NCBI GenBank assembly: GCA_900756575.1
Contig: CAAEKQ010000084.1
Coordinates: forward strand, 1-56,224
Source of the DNA: an uncultured Oscillospiraceae bacterium
GTDB taxonomy: Bacteria > Bacillota > Clostridia > Oscillospirales > Oscillospiraceae
Direction: 5' to 3'
DNA: 56,224 nt
The stretch's first letter is position 1, and each line of letters opens with the position of its first letter. Below are positions 41,452-50,095 of the stretch, one piece after another. A model generated the notes under the pieces. That model had not been told where the DNA came from. It saw nothing but the letters and a program-made list of their open reading frames with translations, and ran no database searches. The translations under genes and the position numbers were made by a program.

Positions 41452-42567
41452 TTAGCAATAGAAATCCTTGATTTTCTTGGCGCGGCTGGGATGACGCAGC
41501 TTGCGAATGGCCTTGTTTTCGATCTGGCGAATTCGCTCACGGGTAACGCCGAAAATTTGTCCCACTTCTTCCAAAGTATGGGTTCTTCCGTCGTACATAC
41601 CAAAGCGCATCCGGAGCACGTCGGCCTCACGCTCGGTCAGGGTGTCGAGAATCTCGTTGAGCGCCTCTGCCAAAAGGGTGTTGGAGGTAGCGTCGGCGGG
41701 TCCGGGGGTGTTGTCGTCCTCTACAAAAGAGCCGATGGTGGTGTCTTCCTCGTCACCAACCGGGGTGTCCAGGCTCAGGGTATCCGCGGAGGTGCGGCTT
41801 GCCTCGATGACCTTCTCCAGGGGCAGCTTCAGATCGTTGGCGATCTCCTCCATGGTAGGCTCACGGCCCAGCTCCTGCACCAGCTTACGGTTGCTGCGGG
41901 TAACCTTGTTGATGACCTCCACCATATGTACCGGCACGCGGATGGTTCTGGCCTGATCGGCAATGGCACGGGTGATGGCCTGCCGGATCCACCAGGTGGC
42001 GTAGGTGGAGAACTTATTGCCCTTGGTGTAGTCGAACTTATCCACCGCGCGGATCAGTCCGGTGTTGCCCTCCTGGATCAGATCCAGGATGTGAAGGCCG
42101 CGGCCGGAATACTTCTTTGCAATGGAAACTACCAGACGGAGGTTTGCCTCGGTGAGCTTATCCTTGGCGTATTTATCGCCCTGGGCCACTCTGGCGGCCA
42201 GCTCCTGCTCCTCCTCGGCGGTAAGCAGCCGAATCTGGCCGATCTCCTTGAGGTACATCCGAACGGGGTCGTCCAGATTGTATTCCGCGGCCAGCTCTAC
42301 CGGGTCAACCAGCTCTTCCTCTTCTTCGGCGGCTGCGCCCTCGGGAGCATCCAGCTCCAGCTCGGCGCCAATGATCTGAATGCCCATGCTTTCGATGGTA
42401 TCATAGATATGCTCGATCTGCTCGGCGTTGATGTCCAGCTTTTCCAGTACGCTGAGGATGTCTGCGGACTGAAGTACGCCGGATTTCTGTCCCTTTGCCA
42501 ACAGCGCCAGTACGGGAGCCTTGGCTTCTTCACTCAGTTTATCTGCAGTGTGATTTGTGCTTGCCAT
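41452..42567 (-). CDS. rpoD: Primary RNA polymerase sigma factor (SigA/RpoD)
   Basis: A 371-residue sigma-70 of Firmicutes size. Region 1.1-like N-terminus (1-90), acidic linker (EEEEELVDPVELAAEY), region 1.2/2 (DPVRMYLKEIGQIRLL, DLIQEGNTGLIRAVDKFDY, FSTYATWWIRQAITRAI), region 3 (RIPVHMVEVINKV-type RVPVHMVEV), and region 4 (TEREADVLRMRFGM, TLEEVGQIFGVTRERIRQIE). It directs recognition of the TTGACA/TATAAT promoters annotated here. It stands alone with its own promoter; dnaG, its usual neighbour, is absent. ATG 42567 follows GGAAG. Confidence 0.98.
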   Translation of the reverse strand: MASTNHTADKLSEEAKAPVLALLAKGQKSGVLQSADILSVLEKLDINAEQIEHIYDTIESMGIQIIGAELELDAPEGAAAEEEEELVDPVELAAEYNLDDPVRMYLKEIGQIRLLTAEEEQELAARVAQGDKYAKDKLTEANLRLVVSIAKKYSGRGLHILDLIQEGNTGLIRAVDKFDYTKGNKFSTYATWWIRQAITRAIADQARTIRVPVHMVEVINKVTRSNRKLVQELGREPTMEEIANDLKLPLEKVIEASRTSADTLSLDTPVGDEEDTTIGSFVEDDNTPGPADATSNTLLAEALNEILDTLTEREADVLRMRFGMYDGRTHTLEEVGQIFGVTRERIRQIENKAIRKLRHPSRAKKIKDFYC

Positions 42568-42665
42568 ATTGCACTTCCTTCGTATAAAGTGAAGTCCTGC
42601 TTATTCAGCCAAAGAGAAATCGCCGTTTATGGCGCACTACGCTGATTTTAAGTTAGGCAACTGTT

Positions 42666-42694
42666 AGCATACCACAGCGTCAAGAAATGTGCAA
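42666..42694 (-). promoter_or_regulatory. Promoter of rpoD
   Basis: Minus-strand TTGCAC (42689-42694), 17 bases, TATGCT (42666-42671). Confidence 0.5.
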
Positions 42695-42724
42695 GTCTTT
42701 TTTTCGTTTTTCCTGTATTTTTTG

Positions 42725-42767
42725 CAAAAAAGACCTGCTGCATTGGGTCTTCCACGCAGCAGGTCTT
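42725..42767 (-). terminator. Terminator of the orphan solute-binding protein gene
   Basis: AAGACCTGCTGC (42730-42741) and GCAGCAGGTCTT (42756-42767), perfect 12 bp; the minus strand continues with TTTTTTGC. Confidence 0.85.
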
Positions 42768-42799
42768 CCTAACATTGTATTTGCGCTAACGCGCTGGGC

Positions 42800-44566
42800 T
42801 TATGCCGCTTCTTCGCTCAGTGCGGCCTCGGCCCGGTCATAAGCGCCCTGATAGATTGCGGTCATCTCGTCAAGGCCCATGTCCACGCAGGTATCCAGGA
42901 ATGCCTGATAGTTGCTCATGGGCTCGTCACCCAGGATGAACTTCAGAATCATGCCCTTGGCATAGGTGTCAAGATCTGCGGCATAGGTGTTGTACTTCTC
43001 CTGCTCGTCGTTCTCCAGGCTCACATAGCTGGGCAGGTTATACGCGCCGTCGGTGAGGCTGGCCAGGGTGTCCACAGCCTCCAGCTGATCGTCGTCGTAG
43101 GAATAGAAGCCCTTCTCCATGTCGTAAACGCCGGGGAAATAGACGGAGCCAACGCCGGTAGCATAGAGGTAGGAAGCGAACATAAAGTTCAGGCCGTCGG
43201 GGTTGTTGACCACCAGATCAGTCCACTGGGGATCGCCGTTGTCGTCATATTCGAAGGAAACGCCCTCCTCGCCCCAGTTGTAGATCAGCTGACCTTCCTC
43301 GGAATACAGCCAGTTCACCAGCTTCATCAGGGGAACGGGATCCTCGCAGGCCACGGAAACGGCCCAGGTGTCGGTGTTCTTAATGAGCTTGGATTCATAG
43401 CCAACATGGATCTTGTCCACGCCGTCTGCCTTGGGGTAAGCCGTTGCCTTCAGGCCCATGGCAGTGTTGTCGGGATTCAGGTCGTAGATATTACTCATGC
43501 CCTCTGCGGAGCCGTCTACAAAGGAGCACAGATCGTTGGCCATATCGGTACGAACAGTGGTGATGTCGGTGTCGTTATAGAAGTCGTCGTTGAACAGGCC
43601 CTTCTTGTACCAGTCGTTCATCTTGGTCAGGTAGTCCCGGAACGCCTGGGTGGTGAAGGAATGAACCACCTTACCGTCTACCACATTATAATTGCCGGGA
43701 GTAATGTTAAAGGCAGAGCCCCAGTCGGTGTCCAGGCCCTGATACTGGAGATAGGCATAGGCGCCGTAATTGTCCTTGCAGTAGGTGAGATATTTCTCAT
43801 ACTGATCCAGGGTGTCGAGGTCTCCTACACCGGAGGCTTCCAGCCAGTCCTTCCGGACGATCATGCCCTGATTTTCGGTGCCGGGCTTTTTCAGCAGCTG
43901 GGCAATGCAGCCCATGTAGCCGGACTGGGTGCGCATGGTCATGTAGGCATTGTCGTCAGAGGTCAGCAGATTCCAGTAGTTGGGTGCGTATTCCTTGAGG
44001 TAGTCATAGAGATCAATGATAATGCCGTCGTTGATGGCCTTCTCATGGCCGCTGGAGCCCACATTTGCGCCACTGGAGCTACCATAGTAGTTCATAACGC
44101 CGATGATGTCGGTATAATCGCCACCTGCAATCATCAGGTTAAAGGACTCCTGCTCTACAAAGCCGCCCGCCACTGCATTGAAGTCGATGTAGACATTGGT
44201 GGCTTCGTTGATCATCTTCACCATGGCAACCTGCTCGGAGAAATCCTCCAGATTCATCATGGTACTGACGTAGGGGGCAACTGGCATCCAGCAGCTGTAG
44301 TGTACCGCTTCTTCCTCAATGGGAAGGGGCACTTCTTGCAGCCCCTGGGGTTCCTCGGGGGTGCTTTCTGCCGCAGAATCCACCAGAGAAGCCTCCTCAT
44401 TCGAAGCGGGAGCCGCCGGAGTATCCGCCGGTGCTTGCTCGCTTTCCTGGGCCGGAGCAGAATCCGGAGCCGGGGCAGACGATGCGCTGTTTCCACCGCA
44501 GCCCGCCAGCAGTCCCAAACATAGGGTCAGGCTCAGCACCAGCGCCAGTATCTTTTTCATGTTCAT
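42800..44566 (-). CDS. Extracellular solute-binding lipoprotein (ABC importer), orphan
   Basis: A 588-residue lipoprotein: signal peptide with lipobox LGLLAGCGG (Cys near 23-25), a Ser/Ala/Pro/Glu-rich linker (about 28-75), then a large solute-binding domain resembling the LplA/YtcQ-like class used for oligosaccharides (SGGANVGSSGHEKAINDGII, WLEASGVGDLDTLDQYEKYL, VRTDMANDLCSF). No permease or ATPase is next to it. The divergent AraC gene and the palindromes between them suggest substrate-specific control. ATG 44566 has GGAGG 7 bases upstream. Confidence 0.9.
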   Translation of the reverse strand: MNMKKILALVLSLTLCLGLLAGCGGNSASSAPAPDSAPAQESEQAPADTPAAPASNEEASLVDSAAESTPEEPQGLQEVPLPIEEEAVHYSCWMPVAPYVSTMMNLEDFSEQVAMVKMINEATNVYIDFNAVAGGFVEQESFNLMIAGGDYTDIIGVMNYYGSSSGANVGSSGHEKAINDGIIIDLYDYLKEYAPNYWNLLTSDDNAYMTMRTQSGYMGCIAQLLKKPGTENQGMIVRKDWLEASGVGDLDTLDQYEKYLTYCKDNYGAYAYLQYQGLDTDWGSAFNITPGNYNVVDGKVVHSFTTQAFRDYLTKMNDWYKKGLFNDDFYNDTDITTVRTDMANDLCSFVDGSAEGMSNIYDLNPDNTAMGLKATAYPKADGVDKIHVGYESKLIKNTDTWAVSVACEDPVPLMKLVNWLYSEEGQLIYNWGEEGVSFEYDDNGDPQWTDLVVNNPDGLNFMFASYLYATGVGSVYFPGVYDMEKGFYSYDDDQLEAVDTLASLTDGAYNLPSYVSLENDEQEKYNTYAADLDTYAKGMILKFILGDEPMSNYQAFLDTCVDMGLDEMTAIYQGAYDRAEAALSEEAA

Positions 44567-44656
44567 TTTAGTTCCTCCATTTCAGGCGCTTCCATCCAGC
44601 CATCCACCCGATGAAGCACCAAGCAATTCGCGGGATATGGTCAGTATCCCGGATTT

Positions 44657-44685
44657 ATGATATCACATCCAATTAAAATTGGAAA
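44657..44685 (-). promoter_or_regulatory. Promoter and operator of the orphan solute-binding protein gene
   Basis: Weak minus-strand TTTCCA (44680-44685), 17 bases, TATCAT (44657-44662). The inverted repeat CCAATT-AA-AATTGG (44669-44682) lies inside the promoter, a likely regulator site. The poor -35 suggests activation. Confidence 0.45.
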
Positions 44686-44739
44686 CTGACAGAAATCAGG
44701 TTATACCCTATGAATTTTTGACTAGATTTTGAAAAAAAC

Positions 44740-44769
44740 TTGATTCCTCAGTATCATATTTGATACTAT
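44740..44769 (+). promoter_or_regulatory. Promoter and palindromic operator of the AraC gene
   Basis: TTGATT (44740-44745), 18 bases, TACTAT (44764-44769). The inverted repeat AGTATCA-TATT-TGATACT (44750-44767) fills the spacer, so a bound protein would block RNA polymerase. Confidence 0.55.
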
Positions 44770-44802
44770 ATAGACAAGGAATACAAGGAGAGGTGACCAT
44801 TC

Positions 44803-46014
44803 TTGAGCAACGCGCATTCTCAGGACATCTATCTACTGGATCACCTGGTGTCCCATCTGACCAGCCCCCTGTTTCTCGGCGACGAAACCCAGCTGCTAAA
44901 AATGTGCAACGAGGCGGGCTTTTATCCCACCACCCAGCAATACTGCGTACTGATCGTCCGCATTGAGCGCTGGAGCACCGTATTTTCCACGTCAGAATGG
45001 CAGGAGGTCATTCGCCATCACTTTTTCGTGCTTTCCAATATGCTCACGGAGCTGCTGAACGAGAAGAACATTGCCGTGGCAGCGGAAAAGGACTATCAAA
45101 TGGTCTGCATCATCAATTTGAAACAGTCCTGGGAGGAGTTCAACCAGACCATTTCACCGGTGCTGCTCCAGGTAATGGAGGTACTGGACACCGAATTTGA
45201 TATCAGCGTCACCATGGCCCTCAGCGACCTGACTCAGGGCCTGTGTCAGCTGCCCCTGGCGTTTTTACATACTCAGGATGCCCTGTGGTACAATGATTTT
45301 ATGGACTCCGACCAGCAGGTACTTCGCTATGAGCAGCTTTGCAGCACCGATCATCCCATAATCCGCTCCGAGCTGATGGAATTGGACAAAAAGCTCATTT
45401 CCAAGCTTCAGGTGATGGATGTGGCCGGGATCAAATACGTACTCCATGAGATGATCGACCGGGAGTTCATCCAGGAAACCCCCACTGTAAAGATTCTCCG
45501 GGTGCGGCTGGGCGGCATTTGCTGCAAGATTCTCGATGTGCTGGACGAGCTGCGGGATAAAATCGGCTCTGGACTGTACTACGCCCTGGACCCTGCCCCG
45601 AAAATCGCCGAGGCTCAGACCCTTGCGGATTTGACCAGCGCCCTGGACGAGATTTTCGACGCCATTTGCCGGGCCCAGAACGCCGAGCCCCAGGAGCCCA
45701 AGCCCCAGTGGGTGGATAAAATGTCCGCCTATATTCTGGGCCATTATACCGACGAGGCATTGGGCCTTACCGAGGTTTCCTCCGTATTCGGCATCACCCC
45801 TTCCTACGCCACCCGGGTATTCAAGCAGTACACCGGACGGGGCATTTATGAGACCATTCAGCACGTGCGGCTCACCGCGGCAAAATCCATGATGCACTCC
45901 GGCAAAACCATGAAGGAGATCGCCCATGCGGTAGGCTACACCAGCTTTCTCTCCATGAACCGGGCATTTAAGAAGTACGAGGGCGCAACCCCCTCCCAGT
46001 TCAAGGGGCATTAA
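44803..46014 (+). CDS. AraC family transcriptional regulator
   Basis: A 403-residue protein. The N-terminal 290 residues form a non-cupin sensor domain (opening SNAHSQDIYLLDHLVSHL), as in the YesN-like AraC regulators that accompany Firmicutes sugar lipoproteins. The last 100 residues carry the two helix-turn-helices (LGLTEVSSVFGITPSYATRV, MKEIAHAVGYTSFLSMNRAF) and the terminal FKKYEGATPSQFKGH. Start TTG 44803 has GAGGTGA 6 bases upstream. Divergent from the orphan lipoprotein gene and probably its regulator (inference from position and palindromes). Confidence 0.9.
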   Translation: MSNAHSQDIYLLDHLVSHLTSPLFLGDETQLLKMCNEAGFYPTTQQYCVLIVRIERWSTVFSTSEWQEVIRHHFFVLSNMLTELLNEKNIAVAAEKDYQMVCIINLKQSWEEFNQTISPVLLQVMEVLDTEFDISVTMALSDLTQGLCQLPLAFLHTQDALWYNDFMDSDQQVLRYEQLCSTDHPIIRSELMELDKKLISKLQVMDVAGIKYVLHEMIDREFIQETPTVKILRVRLGGICCKILDVLDELRDKIGSGLYYALDPAPKIAEAQTLADLTSALDEIFDAICRAQNAEPQEPKPQWVDKMSAYILGHYTDEALGLTEVSSVFGITPSYATRVFKQYTGRGIYETIQHVRLTAAKSMMHSGKTMKEIAHAVGYTSFLSMNRAFKKYEGATPSQFKGH

Positions 46015-46059
46015 TTCCCGCAAAAATTGATAGATTGTTCACACACAGCCCGCATGATG

Positions 46060-46068
46060 TGGTATAAT
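46060..46068 (+). promoter_or_regulatory. Extended -10 promoter of the small membrane protein gene
   Basis: TGG directly before TATAAT (46063-46068) gives an extended -10 element; no clear -35 at 17 bases. Confidence 0.4.
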
Positions 46069-46128
46069 GATGAAAATGATATTGACCGCTGTGCCCTGGC
46101 GTGGCGCAGCAGGAAAGGAGCGTTTTTC

Positions 46129-46542
46129 ATGAAAAAGAAGCATCTTGTCAGCGGACTGGCTATTCTGGGCGCCGGTGCTGCCGCTGCCGCCGCAGTGGTT
46201 GCCGCAAAAAAGCTGGCCAAAGAAAATACCGAGCCCGAGGATTCCATTCTGCTGGATCTGGACGGCGACGGTGTAGCAGACGTGGTTCTGGAGGATCTGG
46301 ACGGCGATGGTAAGATTGATACCGTCACTGCCGGTGTTCAGCCCGAGACCAAGGCCCCAGAGGAACCCGAAAAAGTCGAGGAAGCCCCCGCTCCCGAAGC
46401 TGTGGAAACCGAAGAGGCCGAGCAGCCCCAGGAGGTCACCACCGAGAACCCCGACCTGATTGCCACCATCCCCGCTGAGAAGCCCGCCCCGGAGACCGAG
46501 ACCGCCCAAGAGGCCCCCGCATCCGAGGAAACCGCGGAATAA
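46129..46542 (+). CDS. Small membrane-anchored acidic protein with EF-hand-like loops
   Basis: A 137-residue protein, not recognised as a named family. ATG 46129 (MKKKHLVSGLAILGAGAAAA) follows GGAAAGGAG. One N-terminal hydrophobic, Ala-rich helix (about 6-24), then two near-identical acidic loops, LLDLDGDGVADVVLEDLDGDGKIDTV (about 42-67; DxDxDG-type calcium-binding pattern as in dockerin/EF-hand loops), then a Glu/Pro/Ala-rich tail to the end. The helix may be an uncleaved anchor with the acidic part outside the cell. Monocistronic, next to nothing functionally telling. Confidence 0.7.
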   Translation: MKKKHLVSGLAILGAGAAAAAAVVAAKKLAKENTEPEDSILLDLDGDGVADVVLEDLDGDGKIDTVTAGVQPETKAPEEPEKVEEAPAPEAVETEEAEQPQEVTTENPDLIATIPAEKPAPETETAQEAPASEETAE

Positions 46543-46561
46543 TCTCAGGCAATATCATACA

Positions 46562-46596
46562 ACGCACCGACTCCTATTCTGAGCCGGTGCGTTTTT
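46562..46596 (+). terminator. Terminator of the small membrane protein gene
   Basis: ACGCACCG (46562-46569) and CGGTGCGT (46585-46592) with a 15-base loop, then TTTTTT. Confidence 0.75.
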
Positions 46597-46611
46597 TACA
46601 AATGAAGATGA

Positions 46612-46643
46612 AAAATGCTCCACCCGATTGGATGGAGCATTTT
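46612..46643 (-). terminator. Terminator of the MFS gene
   Basis: AAAATGCTCCA (46612-46622) and TGGAGCATTTT (46633-46643), perfect 11-bp stem with T run on both strands. Confidence 0.8.
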
Positions 46644-46652
46644 TATATGGAA

Positions 46653-47861
46653 TCAGATATTCTTTCCGGCCTTGCCGCAGAACCAGTGGAGCCAGGACAT
46701 GAGCACCACAGGCACCACACAGACGGCCGCGCACAGAATGAAGATGGGGGTAAAGCTGCTGCCTGCTGCGGAAGCGGAAATTTTACCAAACAGCACGGAA
46801 GAAATGGCAATGGAGATCATCACCAGGCCATAGTTGGTGCCGGAGTTCTTGGCGCCGAACAGTTCGGTGGAGATCACCGGGTTGATGCCGGAGGTGCCGC
46901 CGTAAGCAAAGGCCACCAGGAAGATTGCCACCAGGTAAGTTGCTGCGGTATTGGCAAAAATCAGGCCAACGCAGGCCAGTGCGGAAATCACACAGCAAGC
47001 GATAATCGAACGGGTACGTCCCAGCTTATCGGACACCATGGGGGCCAGGATCCGGCCTGCCGCATTGGCTGCGCCGGTCACCATAACCGCAATGACGCCA
47101 ATGTGGGAGGACATTCCGCGATCCATGGCAATGTCCTTAATAAAGGGGATAATCACCAGATACGCGCCGGAGGACAGGATCATGGACACCAGCTGGCAGT
47201 AATAAATGGGAGTCCGAAGCACCTCGCTGGGGGTAAACTGCTTGAATTCGTCGGCGCTCAGCACCTTGCTGGCCTTCTCCATGTAGTAGGAGGGATCAGG
47301 CTGCACCACAAAGAAGGAGCAGATCACGGTGATTACACCGAATACAATGGCCAGGATCCGGAAGGTCTCGGTAGGGCCCAGGTTCTCCAGCATCTTGTTG
47401 ACCACAGGGGACAGTACCATAACGGATGCGCCGAAGAAAAACACGGTAATGCCGGTAATCAGACCGTTTTTATCTGCGAACCACTTTTGCAGGGCATAGA
47501 GCACGGTGCAGTAAGCAAAGCCGCAGCCCAGGCCGGAGCAAACCGAATAGCTGAGATACAACATCCAGGGGTTGCCGTTGCCGATGCAGGAGGTGAGATA
47601 AATGCCCCCAACAAACATCAGGCAGCCCACCAGGGTAATGGAACGGGGGTCAACCTTCATCTGCACCAGGCCGCCCAGGATATTGCCGATGACGAAGCAG
47701 GCGATCATCAGGGCGGAGGTCATGGCGACATCGCCCACGGCCCAGCCGTGATACTCCACCACATAGGGCTGGAAAATGGACCACATATACAAAATGCCCA
47801 CACAGAGCATGATGAGCAGTCCGCCAACCAGAGTTCCATTCCGTTTTGCGTTTACACTCAT
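46653..47861 (-). CDS. OFA-family MFS transporter (oxalate/formate or lactate type)
   Basis: A 402-residue carrier with 12 membrane helices. The opening GTLVGGLLIMLCVGILYMWSIFQPYVV and the repeated Gly-rich helices (GLGCGFAYCTVLYALQKWF) are typical of the OFA family (OxlT, YhjX, lactate transporters), which exchange or symport organic acids. The specific anion is not determinable. Start ATG 47861 follows AAGAGGAG. It lies downstream of the OYE/SDR operon in the same direction but has its own promoter and an intervening terminator. Confidence 0.88.
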   Translation of the reverse strand: MSVNAKRNGTLVGGLLIMLCVGILYMWSIFQPYVVEYHGWAVGDVAMTSALMIACFVIGNILGGLVQMKVDPRSITLVGCLMFVGGIYLTSCIGNGNPWMLYLSYSVCSGLGCGFAYCTVLYALQKWFADKNGLITGITVFFFGASVMVLSPVVNKMLENLGPTETFRILAIVFGVITVICSFFVVQPDPSYYMEKASKVLSADEFKQFTPSEVLRTPIYYCQLVSMILSSGAYLVIIPFIKDIAMDRGMSSHIGVIAVMVTGAANAAGRILAPMVSDKLGRTRSIIACCVISALACVGLIFANTAATYLVAIFLVAFAYGGTSGINPVISTELFGAKNSGTNYGLVMISIAISSVLFGKISASAAGSSFTPIFILCAAVCVVPVVLMSWLHWFCGKAGKNI

Positions 47862-47883
47862 TTTAACATCTCCTCTTATCAGT

Positions 47884-47903
47884 AAAAGAGGCGCCGTTTG
47901 GGG
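47884..47903 (-). promoter_or_regulatory. Leader hairpin of the MFS gene
   Basis: Minus-strand AAGCGCC-CCAAAC-GGCGCCT (47890-47909 region) followed by CTTTTA, between the promoter and the ribosome site; a possible attenuator or leader stem. Confidence 0.3.
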
Positions 47904-47926
47904 CGCTTCCTAAAATGTACGCCCCT

Positions 47927-47955
47927 ATCATACGAAAATCTGGTTACAATGTAAA
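47927..47955 (-). promoter_or_regulatory. Promoter of the MFS gene
   Basis: Minus-strand TTTACA (47950-47955), 17 bases, TATGAT (47927-47932). Confidence 0.55.
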
Positions 47956-48010
47956 ACGCAGTTTCAATGTGCGGTTACATCATATTGGTTGTCACCATTT
48001 TCTTGTTACG
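47942..48010. repeat. Direct GGTTACA-like repeats upstream of the MFS promoter
   Basis: GGTTACA at about 47942 and 47973 and a weaker TGTTACG at about 48004, each 31 bp apart, i.e. three helical turns; a possible activator-binding array. Confidence 0.35.
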
Positions 48011-48063
48011 TCATGTGAATGTAGCGTTTTTCATGATTTTCCCCACATTTTATATACGAATTG

Positions 48064-48103
48064 TACAAAACCGCCGCTGTCCATTGGTGACAACGGCGGT
48101 TTT
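48064..48103 (-). terminator. Terminator of the flavoprotein (OYE-type) gene
   Basis: AAAACCGCCG (48067-48076) and CGGCGGTTTT (48094-48103) plus an inner TGTC/GACA pairing; located 22 bases past the stop. Confidence 0.75.
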
Positions 48104-48124
48104 TCGATAAAAAATTTGTGCAAA

Positions 48125-50083
48125 TTACCGAATGCGAATGGCTGCGTGGAATGCCTCCTGATTGGCATCCGCCAGCAGCCGCCCGGTGGACACGCAATCG
48201 CCCACCACATAGACGCCCTCGGCATAGGCGGAAAGGAGCTGCTGGGCCAATCGGTTGTCCGGCTTTACACCCAGGGCCAGCACATAGGTATCGCCCGCAA
48301 AGGCCTGCTTTTCACCGGATGCATCCACGGTCTCTACGCCGTTTTCCCCGAAAGACGTGATTTTCTGACCGCCCACCAGGGTAACGCCGTATTTCTCCAG
48401 CTGATAATTCAGCTCAATGTGGTTGAACACCGGCATGCCGTCTGCAAACTTCTCCAGGGGAATCTGGTCAATGACCGTAACCTGCTTGCCTTCCATGCCC
48501 AGCATCACGGCACACTCCAGACCAACGATACCGCCACCGCAGACCACCACACGCTCACCCACAGGCACCCGATGGTTCTCTACATCCGACACGGTTTTCA
48601 CCTTGTCCAGGTCTATGCCCGGAATATTGGGATGGACATAGGCAGAACCGGAGGCCACAATCACCGCATCCGGGTTCACCTGCTCCACCAAATCCGGGGT
48701 TACCTCGGTATCCAGATGGATTTCCGCACCGCACTGCATGGTCTGACGAATATCCCACTGGAGATACAGGCGCATATACTCCTTAAAGGGTGCAACAGTT
48801 GCATCATTCAGCAGGCCGCCCAGCTGATGGGACTTTTCATACAGCGACACCCGATGGCCCATGGCACGCAGGGTCTGAGCCGCCATCATGCCGCCAGGCC
48901 CGCCGCCAATGACCATCACATGCTTTTCCTGTCCGGGCTCCACCAGCTTGGAAAGGTCGATATCCTTTCCAAGCATGGGATTGATGGCACAGCGCATGGA
49001 GGTGCCGAAATTGTTGGCATTGCCGCACCAGTCGCAGCGGGTGCAGGGCCGTACATCCTCGGCATGACCGCGAATGGACTTATGAATCAGGTTCTCGTCC
49101 GCCATATAGGACTTGGCCATTACCACAATATCCGCCTTGCCGGAGCCAATGATGTCCTCGGCCTCCTGGAGGGACGTGATATTGCCCACCACCGCCACGG
49201 GCACATGGAGCCGCTTTTTCGCTTCCGCCGCAAAGGCCACGTTCAGCTGCCGGCCCTTAAAATAGGTTGGGATGGTAAAGGTGGAGCCATAGTTGAAGAA
49301 GATATTGCCCCGGGACACATGGATGATGTCCACATACGCCTGGGCCCGCTCCATAAACGTCAGGGATTCCTCCAGCTGAAGTCCGTCAGGGGTATCCTCC
49401 TGGGCCGAGCAGCGACATTCGATGACCATGTTGGGCACAGCCTCTCTCACCGCTTTCAGCACCGACAGCGGGAAGCGCATCCGGTTCTCCAGACTGCCGC
49501 CATAGGCATCCGTCCGGTGGTTGGAGGCCGGGGACAGGAACTGGGCCAAGAGGTTATTGTGGGCGCAGTGGATCATGATGATCTTCAGTCCCGCTTTCTG
49601 ACAGCGAACGGCGCAGTCCACAAACTGCTGCCGGACATAGGCCATATCTTCCTCGTTCATGGGCTTGATATACCCCAGTGGCCCGCCGTTCAGGGGCACA
49701 TCCGAGGGGGCCAACGCGGGATTGCCGGGGGTGGAATTGCTGCCGCGACCTGCATGGGCCAGCTCCACGCTCATCTCCGCGCCGTTTTCCCGGGCGGTGC
49801 GGGCCATCATCTCCAGGCCGTGAATGCAGCGATCCTGGGTGACGTTCAGCTCGCAGACCCAGGCCGAGGAATCCGTATGCACCACCGGGGTATTGCCGAT
49901 GGTCAGATAGCCCACGCCGGTCTTGGCCTGCCATGCCACATAGTCCAGCATCTCCTGGGTCACTTCGCCCTCCGGGGAACATTTGAGCACCACCGTGGGG
50001 GCATATTCCAGGCGGTTCTTCAGGGTCAACCCCCGAACGGTCAGGGGCTGAAATACATGAGGATACCGATCATTGCGAATCAT
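48125..50083 (-). CDS. NADH:flavin oxidoreductase / 2,4-dienoyl-CoA reductase-like flavoprotein
   Basis: A 652-residue protein with the FadH/BaiCD/BaiH layout: an N-terminal FMN TIM barrel of the old-yellow-enzyme type (HVFQPLTVRGLTLKNRLEYA, SVELAHAGRGS, HCAHNNLLAQFLSPASNHRTDAYGGSLENR), an iron-sulfur cysteine cluster (CTRCDWCGNANNFG...RC, about 345-363), an FAD domain (VIGGGPGGMMAAQTL) and an NAD(P) domain (VVCGGGIVGLECAVML). Such enzymes reduce activated C=C bonds of enoates or dehydro-steroids; the actual substrate is unknown. The usual HxxH is retained as HCAH. It follows the SDR gene by 12 bases (SD AAGGAGG), forming a two-gene operon. Confidence 0.9.
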   Translation of the reverse strand: MIRNDRYPHVFQPLTVRGLTLKNRLEYAPTVVLKCSPEGEVTQEMLDYVAWQAKTGVGYLTIGNTPVVHTDSSAWVCELNVTQDRCIHGLEMMARTARENGAEMSVELAHAGRGSNSTPGNPALAPSDVPLNGGPLGYIKPMNEEDMAYVRQQFVDCAVRCQKAGLKIIMIHCAHNNLLAQFLSPASNHRTDAYGGSLENRMRFPLSVLKAVREAVPNMVIECRCSAQEDTPDGLQLEESLTFMERAQAYVDIIHVSRGNIFFNYGSTFTIPTYFKGRQLNVAFAAEAKKRLHVPVAVVGNITSLQEAEDIIGSGKADIVVMAKSYMADENLIHKSIRGHAEDVRPCTRCDWCGNANNFGTSMRCAINPMLGKDIDLSKLVEPGQEKHVMVIGGGPGGMMAAQTLRAMGHRVSLYEKSHQLGGLLNDATVAPFKEYMRLYLQWDIRQTMQCGAEIHLDTEVTPDLVEQVNPDAVIVASGSAYVHPNIPGIDLDKVKTVSDVENHRVPVGERVVVCGGGIVGLECAVMLGMEGKQVTVIDQIPLEKFADGMPVFNHIELNYQLEKYGVTLVGGQKITSFGENGVETVDASGEKQAFAGDTYVLALGVKPDNRLAQQLLSAYAEGVYVVGDCVSTGRLLADANQEAFHAAIRIR

Positions 50084-50095
50084 TTGAATGCCTCC

